Source: an uncultured Micromonospora sp. (GTDB lineage Bacteria > Actinomycetota > Actinomycetes > Mycobacteriales > Micromonosporaceae). From it: a stretch of 11,468 nt of DNA. The stretch is taken from NCBI GenBank assembly GCA_937951935.1, contig CALGAM010000058.1, positions 1-11,468 on the forward strand, written 5' to 3'. This document shows, one piece after another, positions 6,295-11,468 of the stretch; the stretch's first letter is position 1; each line of letters begins with the position of its first letter. Under the pieces are notes generated by a model that was given only the letters and a program-made list of their open reading frames with translations, was not told the origin of the DNA and made no database searches. The position numbers and the translations under genes were made by a program.

Positions 6295-6924
6295 CTACTC
6301 GTAGCCGGCCTCCGCGCAGACGTCCATCGCCTGTCGGTGGGCGGCGAGCTTTTCCCGCAGGGCCCTCGTGAGGGCGAGGGTGTCGTCCACGTCATCGGTG
6401 CCCGCCCGCCTCTTGGCGTCGACCTCCTCCTGTACGTCCGCGTAGTGGTCCCAGGCGGCCGCTTCGTCGAGGATCGCCGACCTGATCTCGGGGCGGTTGG
6501 CCTTCGCGGCGGCCTCCCGGAAGTGCTCCGCCCACCTGCGATTCAGTTCAGGGCTGGTGGCCTCGCCGGTCGTGTCGGCCGGCGCCCCGCGGATCGCCTC
6601 CTCGCACCCGGCGGTCGGGTCGGCCGAGGCGAGGCCAGAGCTCGAATCATCGCGAAGAAGCAGATAGGCGCCCGCACCCAGGCAGGAGCAGGACAGGCAC
6701 AGAACGACAACGCCGGCAATCACCAGATAGTACCACTTCATGGACCAGCGCCGGCCGGTTGGTGACGACGACGGACCCGGCGGCGCAGGACCTGCCCACG
6801 CGGATCCTGACGGCGTCAGACCCGGCGGCGCGGATCCTGGCGGCGTGGGATCCGGCGACGACGCGGGACCGGGTGGCGTGGGATCTGGCGACGGCGTGGG
6901 GTCTGGCGGCGGTGAGGAGTCCAC
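6295..6924 (-). CDS. Single-pass membrane protein with Pro-rich cytoplasmic N-terminus, unknown function
   Basis: The frame encodes 209 residues from a GTG at 6924, with AAAGGG about 6 bases upstream. Residues 1-57 are low-complexity, rich in Pro, Ser, Gly and Asp, with repeated PDPTPPG-like units. GRRWSMKWYY (57-66) is the basic flank of one TM helix (about 67-90, LVIAGVVVLCLSCSCLGAGA). By the positive-inside rule the Pro-rich part is cytoplasmic and the C-terminal 115 residues are outside. The outer part is helical (LNRRWAEHFREAAAKANRPE, then DTLALTRALREKLAAHRQAM) and has Cys near each end (C108 and one seven residues before the C-terminus), which could pair. The N-terminal coding DNA has near-repeats of GGCGTGGGATCYGGCGACG at about 6838-6900. 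I do not recognise a family. It starts 54 bases after a DUF397 gene and might be cotranscribed with it. Confidence 0.75.
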   Translation of the reverse strand: MDSSPPPDPTPSPDPTPPGPASSPDPTPPGSAPPGLTPSGSAWAGPAPPGPSSSPTGRRWSMKWYYLVIAGVVVLCLSCSCLGAGAYLLLRDDSSSGLASADPTAGCEEAIRGAPADTTGEATSPELNRRWAEHFREAAAKANRPEIRSAILDEAAAWDHYADVQEEVDAKRRAGTDDVDDTLALTRALREKLAAHRQAMDVCAEAGYE

Positions 6925-6978
6925 GCGTTCCCTTTCGGACGGTGAGCGGGCGACGGGGCAGAGTGTTGGTCGCGCCCG

Positions 6979-7167
6979 TCAGGGCCGGGCGAGGTTGGTG
7001 ATGAAGGTTCGCCAGGCGGTTGGGGTGAAGGTCAGGGTGGGGCCGGTTGGGTTTTTGCTGTCGCGTACGCCGATCACGCCTGGCAGGTTGTCGGCGACCT
7101 CGACGCAGTTGCCGCCGGTGCTGTTGCTGCGGCTGCTTGTGCGCCAGCGCGCGCCGGTCAGCTCCAT
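6979..7167 (-). CDS. DUF397 domain protein (copy 1)
   Basis: This 62-residue protein runs MELTGARWRTSSRSNSTGG, NCVEVADNLPGVIGVRDSKN, then FTPTAWRTFITNLARP. The pattern W-x-(K/T)SS-x-S ... CVEVA ... GVRDSK ... FTPxAWxxF is diagnostic of DUF397, the small partner protein encoded beside XRE/DUF5753 regulators throughout Streptomyces and Micromonosporaceae. Its ATG overlaps by 10 bases the 3' end of a regulator gene of which only a stub remains (7158-7284). It therefore has no full-length partner of its own unless it works with the regulator encoded further upstream (7649-8422). It differs from copy 2 at a handful of residues, mostly conservative. Confidence 0.92.
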   Translation of the reverse strand: MELTGARWRTSSRSNSTGGNCVEVADNLPGVIGVRDSKNPTGPTLTFTPTAWRTFITNLARP

Positions 7168-7284
7168 GTTTGCGCCACCTCCGTGATCAGCTCGATCGAC
7201 TGCTGGTGGGGCAGTGCCTCACCCCGGATCGAGTCCGAGGCGTCGAGCATATGCCGCGTCTGCTCAAGATGGTCGATGGCAGAG
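7158..7284 (-). pseudogene. 3' stub of a second XRE/DUF5753 regulator gene
   Basis: In the minus frame ending at the TGA 7160-7158 the sequence reads AIDHLEQTRHMLDASDSIRG, EALPHQQSIELITEVAQTWS. This matches, with few changes, the ancestral C-terminus of the regulator upstream (VIDHPEQVRHMLDVWDSIRG, then EVAQTWS). A TGA lies in frame just upstream of about 7284 and similarity ends there. The stub is the 3' end of a gene duplicated together with its DUF397 partner and then mostly deleted. Confidence 0.75.
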
Positions 7285-7360
7285 CTTGCCGTTCACGATG
7301 CGGCCGATCGTGCCGCCCACACGTAGTTCCGAGGAGCCGACACGACGATGAGGATCGGTG

Positions 7361-7414
7361 GCGACGCGGCGGCCCCGCGTCCCGGCGTACGTGCGGGAGG
7401 CGGGGCCGCGTCGC
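7361..7414 (-). terminator. Long GC hairpin downstream of DUF397 copy 2
   Basis: GCGACGCGGC...CCCCGC (7361-7378) pairs with GCGGGGCCGCGTCGC (7400-7414): about 15 base pairs with a three-base bulge and a loop of about 21 bases. It begins 24 bases past the DUF397 stop (7438) on the minus strand and probably ends the XRE-DUF397 transcript, separating it from the duplicated copy. Confidence 0.6.
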
Positions 7415-7437
7415 GTGTGCGGGTTGGGTCGCTGGGG

Positions 7438-7629
7438 TCAGGGCCGGCGGGCGAGGTTGGTGACGAAGGTTCGCCAGGCGGTTGGGGTGAAGGTCAGGGT
7501 GGGGCCGCTTGGGTCTTTGCTGTCGCGTACGCCGATCACGCCTGGCAGGTTGTCGGCGACCTCGACGCAGTCGCCGCCCGTGCTGTTGCTGCGGCTGCTC
7601 TTGCGCCAGCGCGCGCCGGTCAGCTCCAT
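7438..7629 (-). CDS. DUF397 domain protein (copy 2, partner of the XRE regulator)
   Basis: This 63-residue protein runs MELTGARWRKSSRSNSTGG, DCVEVADNLPGVIGVRDSKD, then FTPTAWRTFVTNLARRP. It carries the full DUF397 signature, including the KSSxS start that copy 1 lacks (TSS there). The ATG at 7629 overlaps by 10 bases the ancestral stop (7622-7620) of the regulator gene, so the two were translationally coupled. In the family, DUF397 proteins act with their XRE/DUF5753 neighbour, in several Streptomyces cases as a regulator/antagonist pair affecting sporulation and antibiotic production. The molecular role here is not shown by the sequence. Because the regulator now frameshifts and ends at 7649, coupling is weakened: its stop lies 20 bases before this ATG. 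Confidence 0.93.
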   Translation of the reverse strand: MELTGARWRKSSRSNSTGGDCVEVADNLPGVIGVRDSKDPSGPTLTFTPTAWRTFVTNLARRP

Positions 7630-7648
7630 GTTTGCGCCACCTCCGCGA

Positions 7649-8422
7649 TCAGCTCGATCGACCGTTGGTGAGGCAGTGCCTCGCCCCGGATCGAGTCCCA
7701 GACATCGAGCATATGCCGGACCTGCTCCGGATGATCGATGACTTTGCCATGAATGTGCCCTCCAGATAGGCGACCGGCTCGCCGAGCGGGGGAGTGGCTA
7801 TGACGAGCGGGCCGTCCAGGCCGGCGTAGGCACCGGCCGATGCCGGCACGACGTGGATCCGTACCCGGGGCAGCGTGTTGCCGACCTTGACCAGATGCAG
7901 GAGCTGGTCGCGCATCACCGCCGGTCCGCCGATCGGGCGGCGCAGCGCGGTCTCGTCCAACACGGCGGTGAGCAGCGGGGGAGTGGCGCGGCTCAGGATC
8001 TCCTGCCGGTGCAGCCGGGTTGCCACCTGCTCCTCGGTCTCCTCGGAAGTGAGCAGCCCGCTGCTGGATAGAACGGCGCGGGCGTAGGGCTCGGTCTGGA
8101 GCAGCCCGGGAATGAACGTGGGTTGAAAGCAGCGTAGAGCCTTGGCCTCCTGCTCGATGCCGGCGAACTCCTGGAAGTAACCGACCACGCTCTCCTGGCC
8201 GATCCGCCGTTGGATGCGTTCCAGTAGTCCGCCGGTGCCGAGAATGGCGTCGCAGCGGCGAGCGAGATCAAGACTGGGGCGGCGCTCGCACGTTTCCACT
8301 TTGGCGATCATCGCCGCCGAATAGTTGCACGACCCGGCGAGATCAGCCTGGGACATCTCGGCCCTGGCGCGGGCGAGGCGTAACTCCTCGGCGAAGTGTT
8401 CGAGCATGGGCGGACGTTCCAC
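7649..8422 (-). CDS. XRE-family regulator with DUF5753 domain; C-terminus frameshifted
   Basis: I choose the GTG at 8422-8420 because GGAGG (8433-8429) lies 6 bases upstream; an upstream GTG at 8470 is in frame but has no ribosome site. The HTH (about residues 8-62) reads EELRLARARAEMSQADLAGS, YSAAMIAKVETCERRPSLDL, ARRCDAILGTGGLLERIQRR. The DUF5753 domain follows: YFQEFAGIEQEAKALRCFQP, FIPGLLQTEPYARAVLSSSG, RLHRQEILSRATPPLLTAVL and YLEGTFMAK. After K227 the frame is lost. One C inserted near 7741-7742 (plus strand) would restore VIDHPEQVRHMLDVWDSIRG and a TGA overlapping the DUF397 ATG, for about 267 residues, matching the stub in copy 1. The present product is 257 residues with about 30 foreign ones at the end. 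It is divergent from two small Cys-motif genes and probably regulates that shared region. Confidence 0.88.
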   Translation of the reverse strand: MERPPMLEHFAEELRLARARAEMSQADLAGSCNYSAAMIAKVETCERRPSLDLARRCDAILGTGGLLERIQRRIGQESVVGYFQEFAGIEQEAKALRCFQPTFIPGLLQTEPYARAVLSSSGLLTSEETEEQVATRLHRQEILSRATPPLLTAVLDETALRRPIGGPAVMRDQLLHLVKVGNTLPRVRIHVVPASAGAYAGLDGPLVIATPPLGEPVAYLEGTFMAKSSIIRSRSGICSMSGTRSGARHCLTNGRSS

Positions 8423-8596
8423 GGACAACCTCCGGACGGTTTCGGTGTCGATGTCGGACAGGGCTCCCACCGGCGCGACGAGCTGACATACGCGCTGGTC
8501 GTACCCGGGTTGGCCCTCCCGAGGTTAGTCGCGTCCATAGCAGACTGTCATTAGCGGAACCGTTCGGCGCGGCGGCAAACGCCCGGGCGGAACCGC

Positions 8597-8641
8597 GCGG
8601 GGAACCGCCCGATCTGACTTCCCCCCGGGGCGGTTCCCCGC
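8597..8641. promoter_or_regulatory. Strong palindrome with GGAACCG repeats in the divergent region
   Basis: GCGGGGAACCGCCC (8597-8610) and GGGCGGTTCCCCGC (8628-8641) are exact reverse complements with a 17-base spacer. Two more partial copies of the arm core (GCGGAACCG) lie just left, near 8554-8562 and 8588-8596. The 340-bp gap 8423-8762 between the XRE start and the first Cys-motif gene otherwise shows direct repeats of CTGTCATYA (about 8544 and 8650) and an AT-rich patch (8715-8750) with GATCA/TGATC arms. The palindrome could be an operator for the XRE regulator or a hairpin in the leader of the plus-strand transcript; there is no T-run. Confidence 0.5.
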
Positions 8642-8762
8642 ATCGAATAGCTGTCATCAATCGTCTCTCGCGCGCCGCAAACTCGTCGACATCGCGGCCG
8701 GTGCGAGCGTACCGGAAAAAAATCACGATCAATTGCATGATCAAGAAAGGTGTGACCCCGAC

Positions 8763-9149
8763 ATGGAATGGACACGGCGCCGATCGCGACCGATCCGCTT
8801 CGCGCCCCGGCACCGCCGGGACTGGCGTCGACTCTGGCGGTACTGCCGGTGCGGGCTGCGCTGGCCCTGCCCCGACCGGTTCGCCTCCGACCTGGCGTCG
8901 GCGTACTTACCGCCGGCCCCGGCCGCCGTACCGGCCGGGCCGCGACCGTCGCCTCCGGCGGGCGAAACGATGCCGCGTGCGGGGAGCACGACCGGCGCCG
9001 AACGGTCGCCGCGACGGCCCCAGCCGGCCGGCGCCCCGCTGCGTAACCAGTCCGCAGGGTGGAATGCACCCACCGGATCCCACCTGGTCGGCCGGGCCGG
9101 GCGGCTCACCCCGGCCCAGGCCCAGCGGGCCGGGCTCGGCGTCCGATGA
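8763..9149 (+). CDS. Small Arg/Pro-rich protein with CxC...WPC motif, unknown function
   Basis: The frame encodes 128 residues from the ATG at 8763. AAAGGTGTG lies about 10-18 bases upstream; a TTG at 8733 is in frame but less likely. The N-terminus is strongly basic (MEWTRRRSRPIRFAPRHRRD), followed by WRYCRCGLRWPCPDR with C28, C30 and C36. The middle is Pro/Ala-rich, and the end reads GRAGRLTPAQAQRAGLGVR. The stop overlaps the next gene's start (ATGA, 9146-9149). I recall this kind of protein as recurring in Micromonosporaceae next to XRE regulators, but know no function. The Cys motif resembles that of the next gene and could bind a metal. Confidence 0.75.
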   Translation: MEWTRRRSRPIRFAPRHRRDWRRLWRYCRCGLRWPCPDRFASDLASAYLPPAPAAVPAGPRPSPPAGETMPRAGSTTGAERSPRRPQPAGAPLRNQSAGWNAPTGSHLVGRAGRLTPAQAQRAGLGVR

Positions 9150-9517
9150 CCCAGCCCGCGGACGACCGCCCCACCGAGCCGGTGACCGGTGCGGCCACCC
9201 CGGCACTCCGGTCACCCACCTCGGGCATCGAGCCGCACACCCCACGCCGGCCGCTCTGGATCTGTCGTACCTGTTTCGTCGACTGGCCCTGCCTGGCGGC
9301 ACGCTCGCTGCTCGCCGTCGACTACGTGACCGACCCGGCCGGGCTGGCGGTCTATCTCGCCACCCAGCTCCAACAGGCGTATGTCGATCTGGCCGCCCTC
9401 AACCCGGATCCCGGCCCGGACCCGGCGGCGCTCCAGGCGCGCTTCCTGGCCTGGGCACGTCCCCGGATCGCCGTCACCCGCGCCCGCCTCGACGGCCAGG
9501 CGGAACCACCCGAGTGA
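9146..9517 (+). CDS. Small Cys-motif protein (CxxC...WPC), partner of the preceding gene
   Basis: The frame encodes 123 residues from the ATG at 9146, which shares ATGA with the preceding stop and so is translationally coupled. A longer frame from 9059 exists but would overlap the first gene and has a Pro/Gly/Arg composition. After a loose N-terminus, RRPLWICRTCFVDWPCLAAR gives C40, C43 and C49. A helical part follows: LLAVDYVTDPAGLAVYLATQ, LQQAYVDLAALNPDPGPDPA and ALQARFLAWARPR. The pattern WxCRxCxxxWPCxxAR followed by two or three helices recurs, as I recall, in Micromonospora genomes without an assigned function. A metal-binding knuckle plus a helical bundle could mean protein or nucleic-acid binding. 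The gene is convergent with the Ser/Thr kinase gene. Confidence 0.82.
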   Translation: MTQPADDRPTEPVTGAATPALRSPTSGIEPHTPRRPLWICRTCFVDWPCLAARSLLAVDYVTDPAGLAVYLATQLQQAYVDLAALNPDPGPDPAALQARFLAWARPRIAVTRARLDGQAEPPE

Positions 9518-9562
9518 GCCAGCCGGGGCGGCTCGCGGAAGTTCGTGCTGGTGCTACACCCT

Positions 9563-9619
9563 GGCTCGGCGGAGACGTTCGGCTGCCTGCACCCGCAGCG
9601 CGTCGGCGCCCGCCGAGCC
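9563..9619. terminator. Inverted repeat between convergent genes
   Basis: GGCTCGGCGG (9563-9572) and CCGCCGAGCC (9610-9619) are exact reverse complements with a 37-base loop. It lies in the 170-bp gap between the stops of the Cys-motif gene (9517) and the kinase gene (9688) and could stop transcripts from both sides. The long loop keeps confidence modest. Nothing else is seen in this gap. Confidence 0.4.
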
Positions 9620-9687
9620 GCCACCGCACAGTGCCATCTCCCGAGCGTTGTACGCGCAGCCAGCACCGGCGGCCGTACACCGGGCAG

Positions 9688-11283
9688 TCAGCCGGCACCG
9701 GCGAGACGCAGCCGGGCCAGCGCGTCGGCGACCTCCCGGGCGTCCGGGTGATCCGGCCCGTAGAGCAGGCAGAGATCCTCGTGCAGCGGCCGGAGTTCGG
9801 CGTACGCCTCGGCAGCGCGACCCTCGGTGAGCAGCAGCCAGCCGATGTCGCGGCGCAGTTCGAGCACCGTGTCGGAGGCGTCCCCGTCGACCGCGCGTAC
9901 CTGGGTGAGAACCTGCCGGAACTGCCGCAGCGCCTCGGTAGCCTGGCCGAGTTCGGCTCGGCAGTGCGCGGCCTGCCGCAGACACTTCAGCGCCTCGTCG
10001 CTGGCTGGGCCGGCGGTCCGGGCGTACGCCTCGGCGAGCGCGTCGAACTCCGGCAGGGCACGCCGGAAGTCACCGCCGATGACCAGGAAGGCCGCCCGGC
10101 GGGAGCGCAGCCGCAGCACTCGGGGGTTCTCCGCGCCCAGCGTGGCGGCGGCGGGGGAGATCACCTGCTGGAGCACGTCCGCGGCCTGGCTGAACCGTTC
10201 GTCCTCGGCCAGTACGTCGGCCTGGGCCACCGCCTCCCGGATCGCGTCCCGCAGCCCCGTGTCGAGGGCCGCGGCGGCGGGTACGGGCGGCGGGTCGCCG
10301 GCCGGGGCGGACACCGCTGGTGCGATCTCGGTGCGCGGACGCGGCGAGTTGGGTCGGCGGTAGAGCAGGGTCGGGTCGGGCAGCCCGGCCAGGCCGCGTT
10401 CGGACGGCGAACCGCCTCCGGGGGTCGGCGATGCCGAGCCGGGGAGCGGGAGGAACGGCAACAGCCGCTCATAGACGGCGTAGGCATCGGCGGGCCGCTG
10501 CTCCGGAGCCTTCGCCAGCAGCTCCAGGATCAGCCGTTCCAGCGACTCCGGTACGTCCGGCCGCAGCTCGCGGACCGGTCGCGGCGGCTCCTCGACGTGC
10601 TGCCGCATCCGCTGGAAGTCGTTGGTGCCGTCGAACACGGTCCGGCCGGTCAGCATCTCGTGCAGCACGCAGCCGAGTGCGTAGAGGTCGCTGTGCGGGG
10701 TGATCCGCCCACTCTGAACCTGCTCCGGTGACATGTAGTGGGTGGTGCCGATCGGATTGCCGGTCGCGGTCAGCCGGGTCACGTCGGTGCGGAGGATGGC
10801 GGCGATGCCGAAGTCCAGCAGCTTCACCGCACCGGTAGCGGTGACCAGCACGTTGTTTGGCTTGAGGTCGCGATGCACCACCGGGATCGCGTGGGCGTGC
10901 GACAGCACCGTGCAGATCTGCGCGGCGATGGCGGCGGCCCAGGAGACCGGCATCGGCCGGGCCGGGTCGATGAACGCGTGCAGCGGGACGCCGCGGACGT
11001 ACTCCATCACCAGATAGACCCGGTCGTATGAGCGGTCGAGCACCGCGTCGTACACCTGGGGCACGCCGTGGTGCTGGATGCGCGCGGTGATCCGGGCCTC
11101 CCGGGTGAACCGCTTGGCGAACTCCTCGGCCTGTTCGGCGGTGGCGATCACGTCGGGGCGGATGAGCTTGACCGCCACCTCCCGGTCGAGCACCCGGTCG
11201 TAGCCGCGCCACACCTGTCCCATCCCGCCAGACCGAATCTCCTCGACCAGCTCGTACCGGTCGGCGATCGACTCCGTCCGCAC
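9688..11283 (-). CDS. Serine/threonine protein kinase with C-terminal TPR-like repeats, soluble
   Basis: The frame encodes 531 residues from a GTG at 11283, with GGGAGG about 9 bases upstream. The kinase domain (about 10-275) has a complete catalytic set: a glycine loop (IRSGGMGQVW, 16-25), VAVKL with K39, E62 of helix C, HRDLKPNN (D139, N144), DFG (D157), TTHYMSPEQ (180-188) and SDLYALG (198-204). TGNPIGTTHY is a typical activation loop of PknB-type Hanks kinases. A Pro/Ser-rich linker (about 278-335) follows, then helical repeats (about 345-525: ADVLAEDERFSQAADVLQQV, ALPEFDALAEAYARTAGPAS, ATEALRQFRQVLTQVRAVDG, GRAAEAYAELRPLHEDLCLL). These look like TPRs, a substrate- or partner-binding module. 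No TM segment is visible, so unlike PknB it should be cytoplasmic. It follows the upstream gene by 47 bases and is probably in its operon. Confidence 0.95.
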   Translation of the reverse strand: MRTESIADRYELVEEIRSGGMGQVWRGYDRVLDREVAVKLIRPDVIATAEQAEEFAKRFTREARITARIQHHGVPQVYDAVLDRSYDRVYLVMEYVRGVPLHAFIDPARPMPVSWAAAIAAQICTVLSHAHAIPVVHRDLKPNNVLVTATGAVKLLDFGIAAILRTDVTRLTATGNPIGTTHYMSPEQVQSGRITPHSDLYALGCVLHEMLTGRTVFDGTNDFQRMRQHVEEPPRPVRELRPDVPESLERLILELLAKAPEQRPADAYAVYERLLPFLPLPGSASPTPGGGSPSERGLAGLPDPTLLYRRPNSPRPRTEIAPAVSAPAGDPPPVPAAAALDTGLRDAIREAVAQADVLAEDERFSQAADVLQQVISPAAATLGAENPRVLRLRSRRAAFLVIGGDFRRALPEFDALAEAYARTAGPASDEALKCLRQAAHCRAELGQATEALRQFRQVLTQVRAVDGDASDTVLELRRDIGWLLLTEGRAAEAYAELRPLHEDLCLLYGPDHPDAREVADALARLRLAGAG

Positions 11284-11330
11284 CGCTGTCGCCTCCCTCT
11301 CGGATCACCGCCCCGCGGGTCAGGGTCAGG

Positions 11331-11468
11331 TCAGGCCGCGTCGTCGTCCAGCACGCCCTCCTGCTCACGGATCAGCCGCCACGCGGCGCGCCGGGCGCTG
11401 CGGTTGAGGGTGCTGCGGAAGTCCGGGTCCGGACCGAAGTAGCGACGTCCGAGTTCGGCGATCGTGTC
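11331..11468 (-). CDS. 3' end of an unidentified gene upstream of the kinase
   Basis: 45 codons enter from the right edge and end at the TGA 11333-11331: DTIAELGRRYFGPDPDFRST, LNRSARRAAWRLIREQEGVL, DDDAA. The fragment is an amphipathic basic helix with an acidic tail and gives no family clue. It runs in the same direction as the kinase gene with a 47-base gap, so the two may form an operon. The frame was chosen because it is the one that stays open to the edge and ends at a natural gap with a ribosome site for the kinase. Confidence 0.6.
   Translation of the reverse strand, partial: DTIAELGRRYFGPDPDFRSTLNRSARRAAWRLIREQEGVLDDDAA

Larger units (their letters stand above)
6979..7740. repeat. 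Tandem duplication: [DUF397 gene + 3' end of XRE gene] twice
   Basis: Bases 6979-7276 and 7438-7737 are near-identical direct repeats. They cover a whole DUF397 gene and about 110 bases of the overlapping regulator 3' end. They are separated by about 160 bases that carry a strong hairpin (7361-7414). Left of about 7276 in copy 1 and 7740 in copy 2 the similarity holds; beyond these points it is lost. Confidence 0.85.

Noticed and set aside
6774..6924. Possible CRISPR-like or regulatory repeats in the GGCGTGGGATC-type units
   Set aside because: They are the coding repeats of the Pro-rich N-terminus (PDPTPPG units), irregular in length and without spacers.
7294..7312. Short hairpin CACGAT...ATCGTG in the spacer between the DUF397 copies
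   Set aside because: Six-base arms only, with no context. The much stronger hairpin at 7361-7414 explains termination here.
8701..10731. Very long plus-strand open frame (676 codons)
   Set aside because: Its composition is Arg/Pro/Gly-rich and without domains. It crosses two small genes with Cys motifs and a kinase on the other strand with full catalytic motifs. It is a high-GC shadow frame.

Overview
The window is high-GC actinobacterial chromosome. GTG starts are frequent, and there are helix-turn-helix/DUF5753 and DUF397 genes, a soluble Ser/Thr kinase and tandem small Cys-motif genes. Together these suggest Micromonosporaceae (Micromonospora or a close relative). That placement is inference; no marker gene is present. 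There are no rRNA or tRNA genes, CRISPR arrays or transposases that I can see.

Layout. (1) Bases 1-1153, minus strand: a partial ABM-like small protein, then a class I SAM methyltransferase whose N-terminus seems cut off by a homopolymer indel. (2) Bases 1213-3438, minus strand: the remains of an ABC transporter/two-component operon. The 5' part of an ABC ATPase gene is frameshifted and then joined directly to a 5'-truncated sensor histidine kinase. The ATPase 3' half, probably a permease gene, and the kinase start are missing. The kinase is frameshifted near its end, and an intact NarL-type response regulator follows. (3) Bases 3566-4024, plus strand: a small CxxC/two-TM membrane protein. 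(4) Bases 4098-4709, minus strand: a gene I recognise as SitI3-like (immunity family), interrupted by an in-frame TGA, preceded by a short remnant that could be the tail of its partner. (5) Bases 4837-6188: a TetR regulator divergent from a DUF4386 membrane protein, with a perfect 13-bp-arm palindrome between them, ended by a bidirectional terminator. (6) Bases 6295-8422, minus strand: a Pro-rich single-TM protein, then two tandem DUF397 genes. Each DUF397 gene overlaps the 3' end of an XRE/DUF5753 regulator gene; one regulator is nearly complete but frameshifted near its end, the other is only a 3' stub. (7) Bases 8763-9517, plus strand: two overlapping small genes with related Cys/WPC motifs, divergent from the XRE gene across a 340-bp region with a strong palindrome. 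(8) Bases 9688-11468, minus strand: a Ser/Thr kinase with C-terminal TPR-like repeats, and the 3' end of the gene upstream of it.

The main theme is decay and duplication. The window has a deletion scar, four apparent frameshifts, one or two nonsense codons and a partly deleted tandem duplication. Two of the frameshifts lie in G5/C5 runs, so sequencing error has to be separated from real pseudogenes. The deletion scar and the tandem duplication are structural and cannot be base-calling errors. I see no clear, complete, previously undescribed system. The best candidates for follow-up are the divergent XRE-DUF397 / Cys-motif locus with its palindrome, and the disrupted SitI3-like locus.
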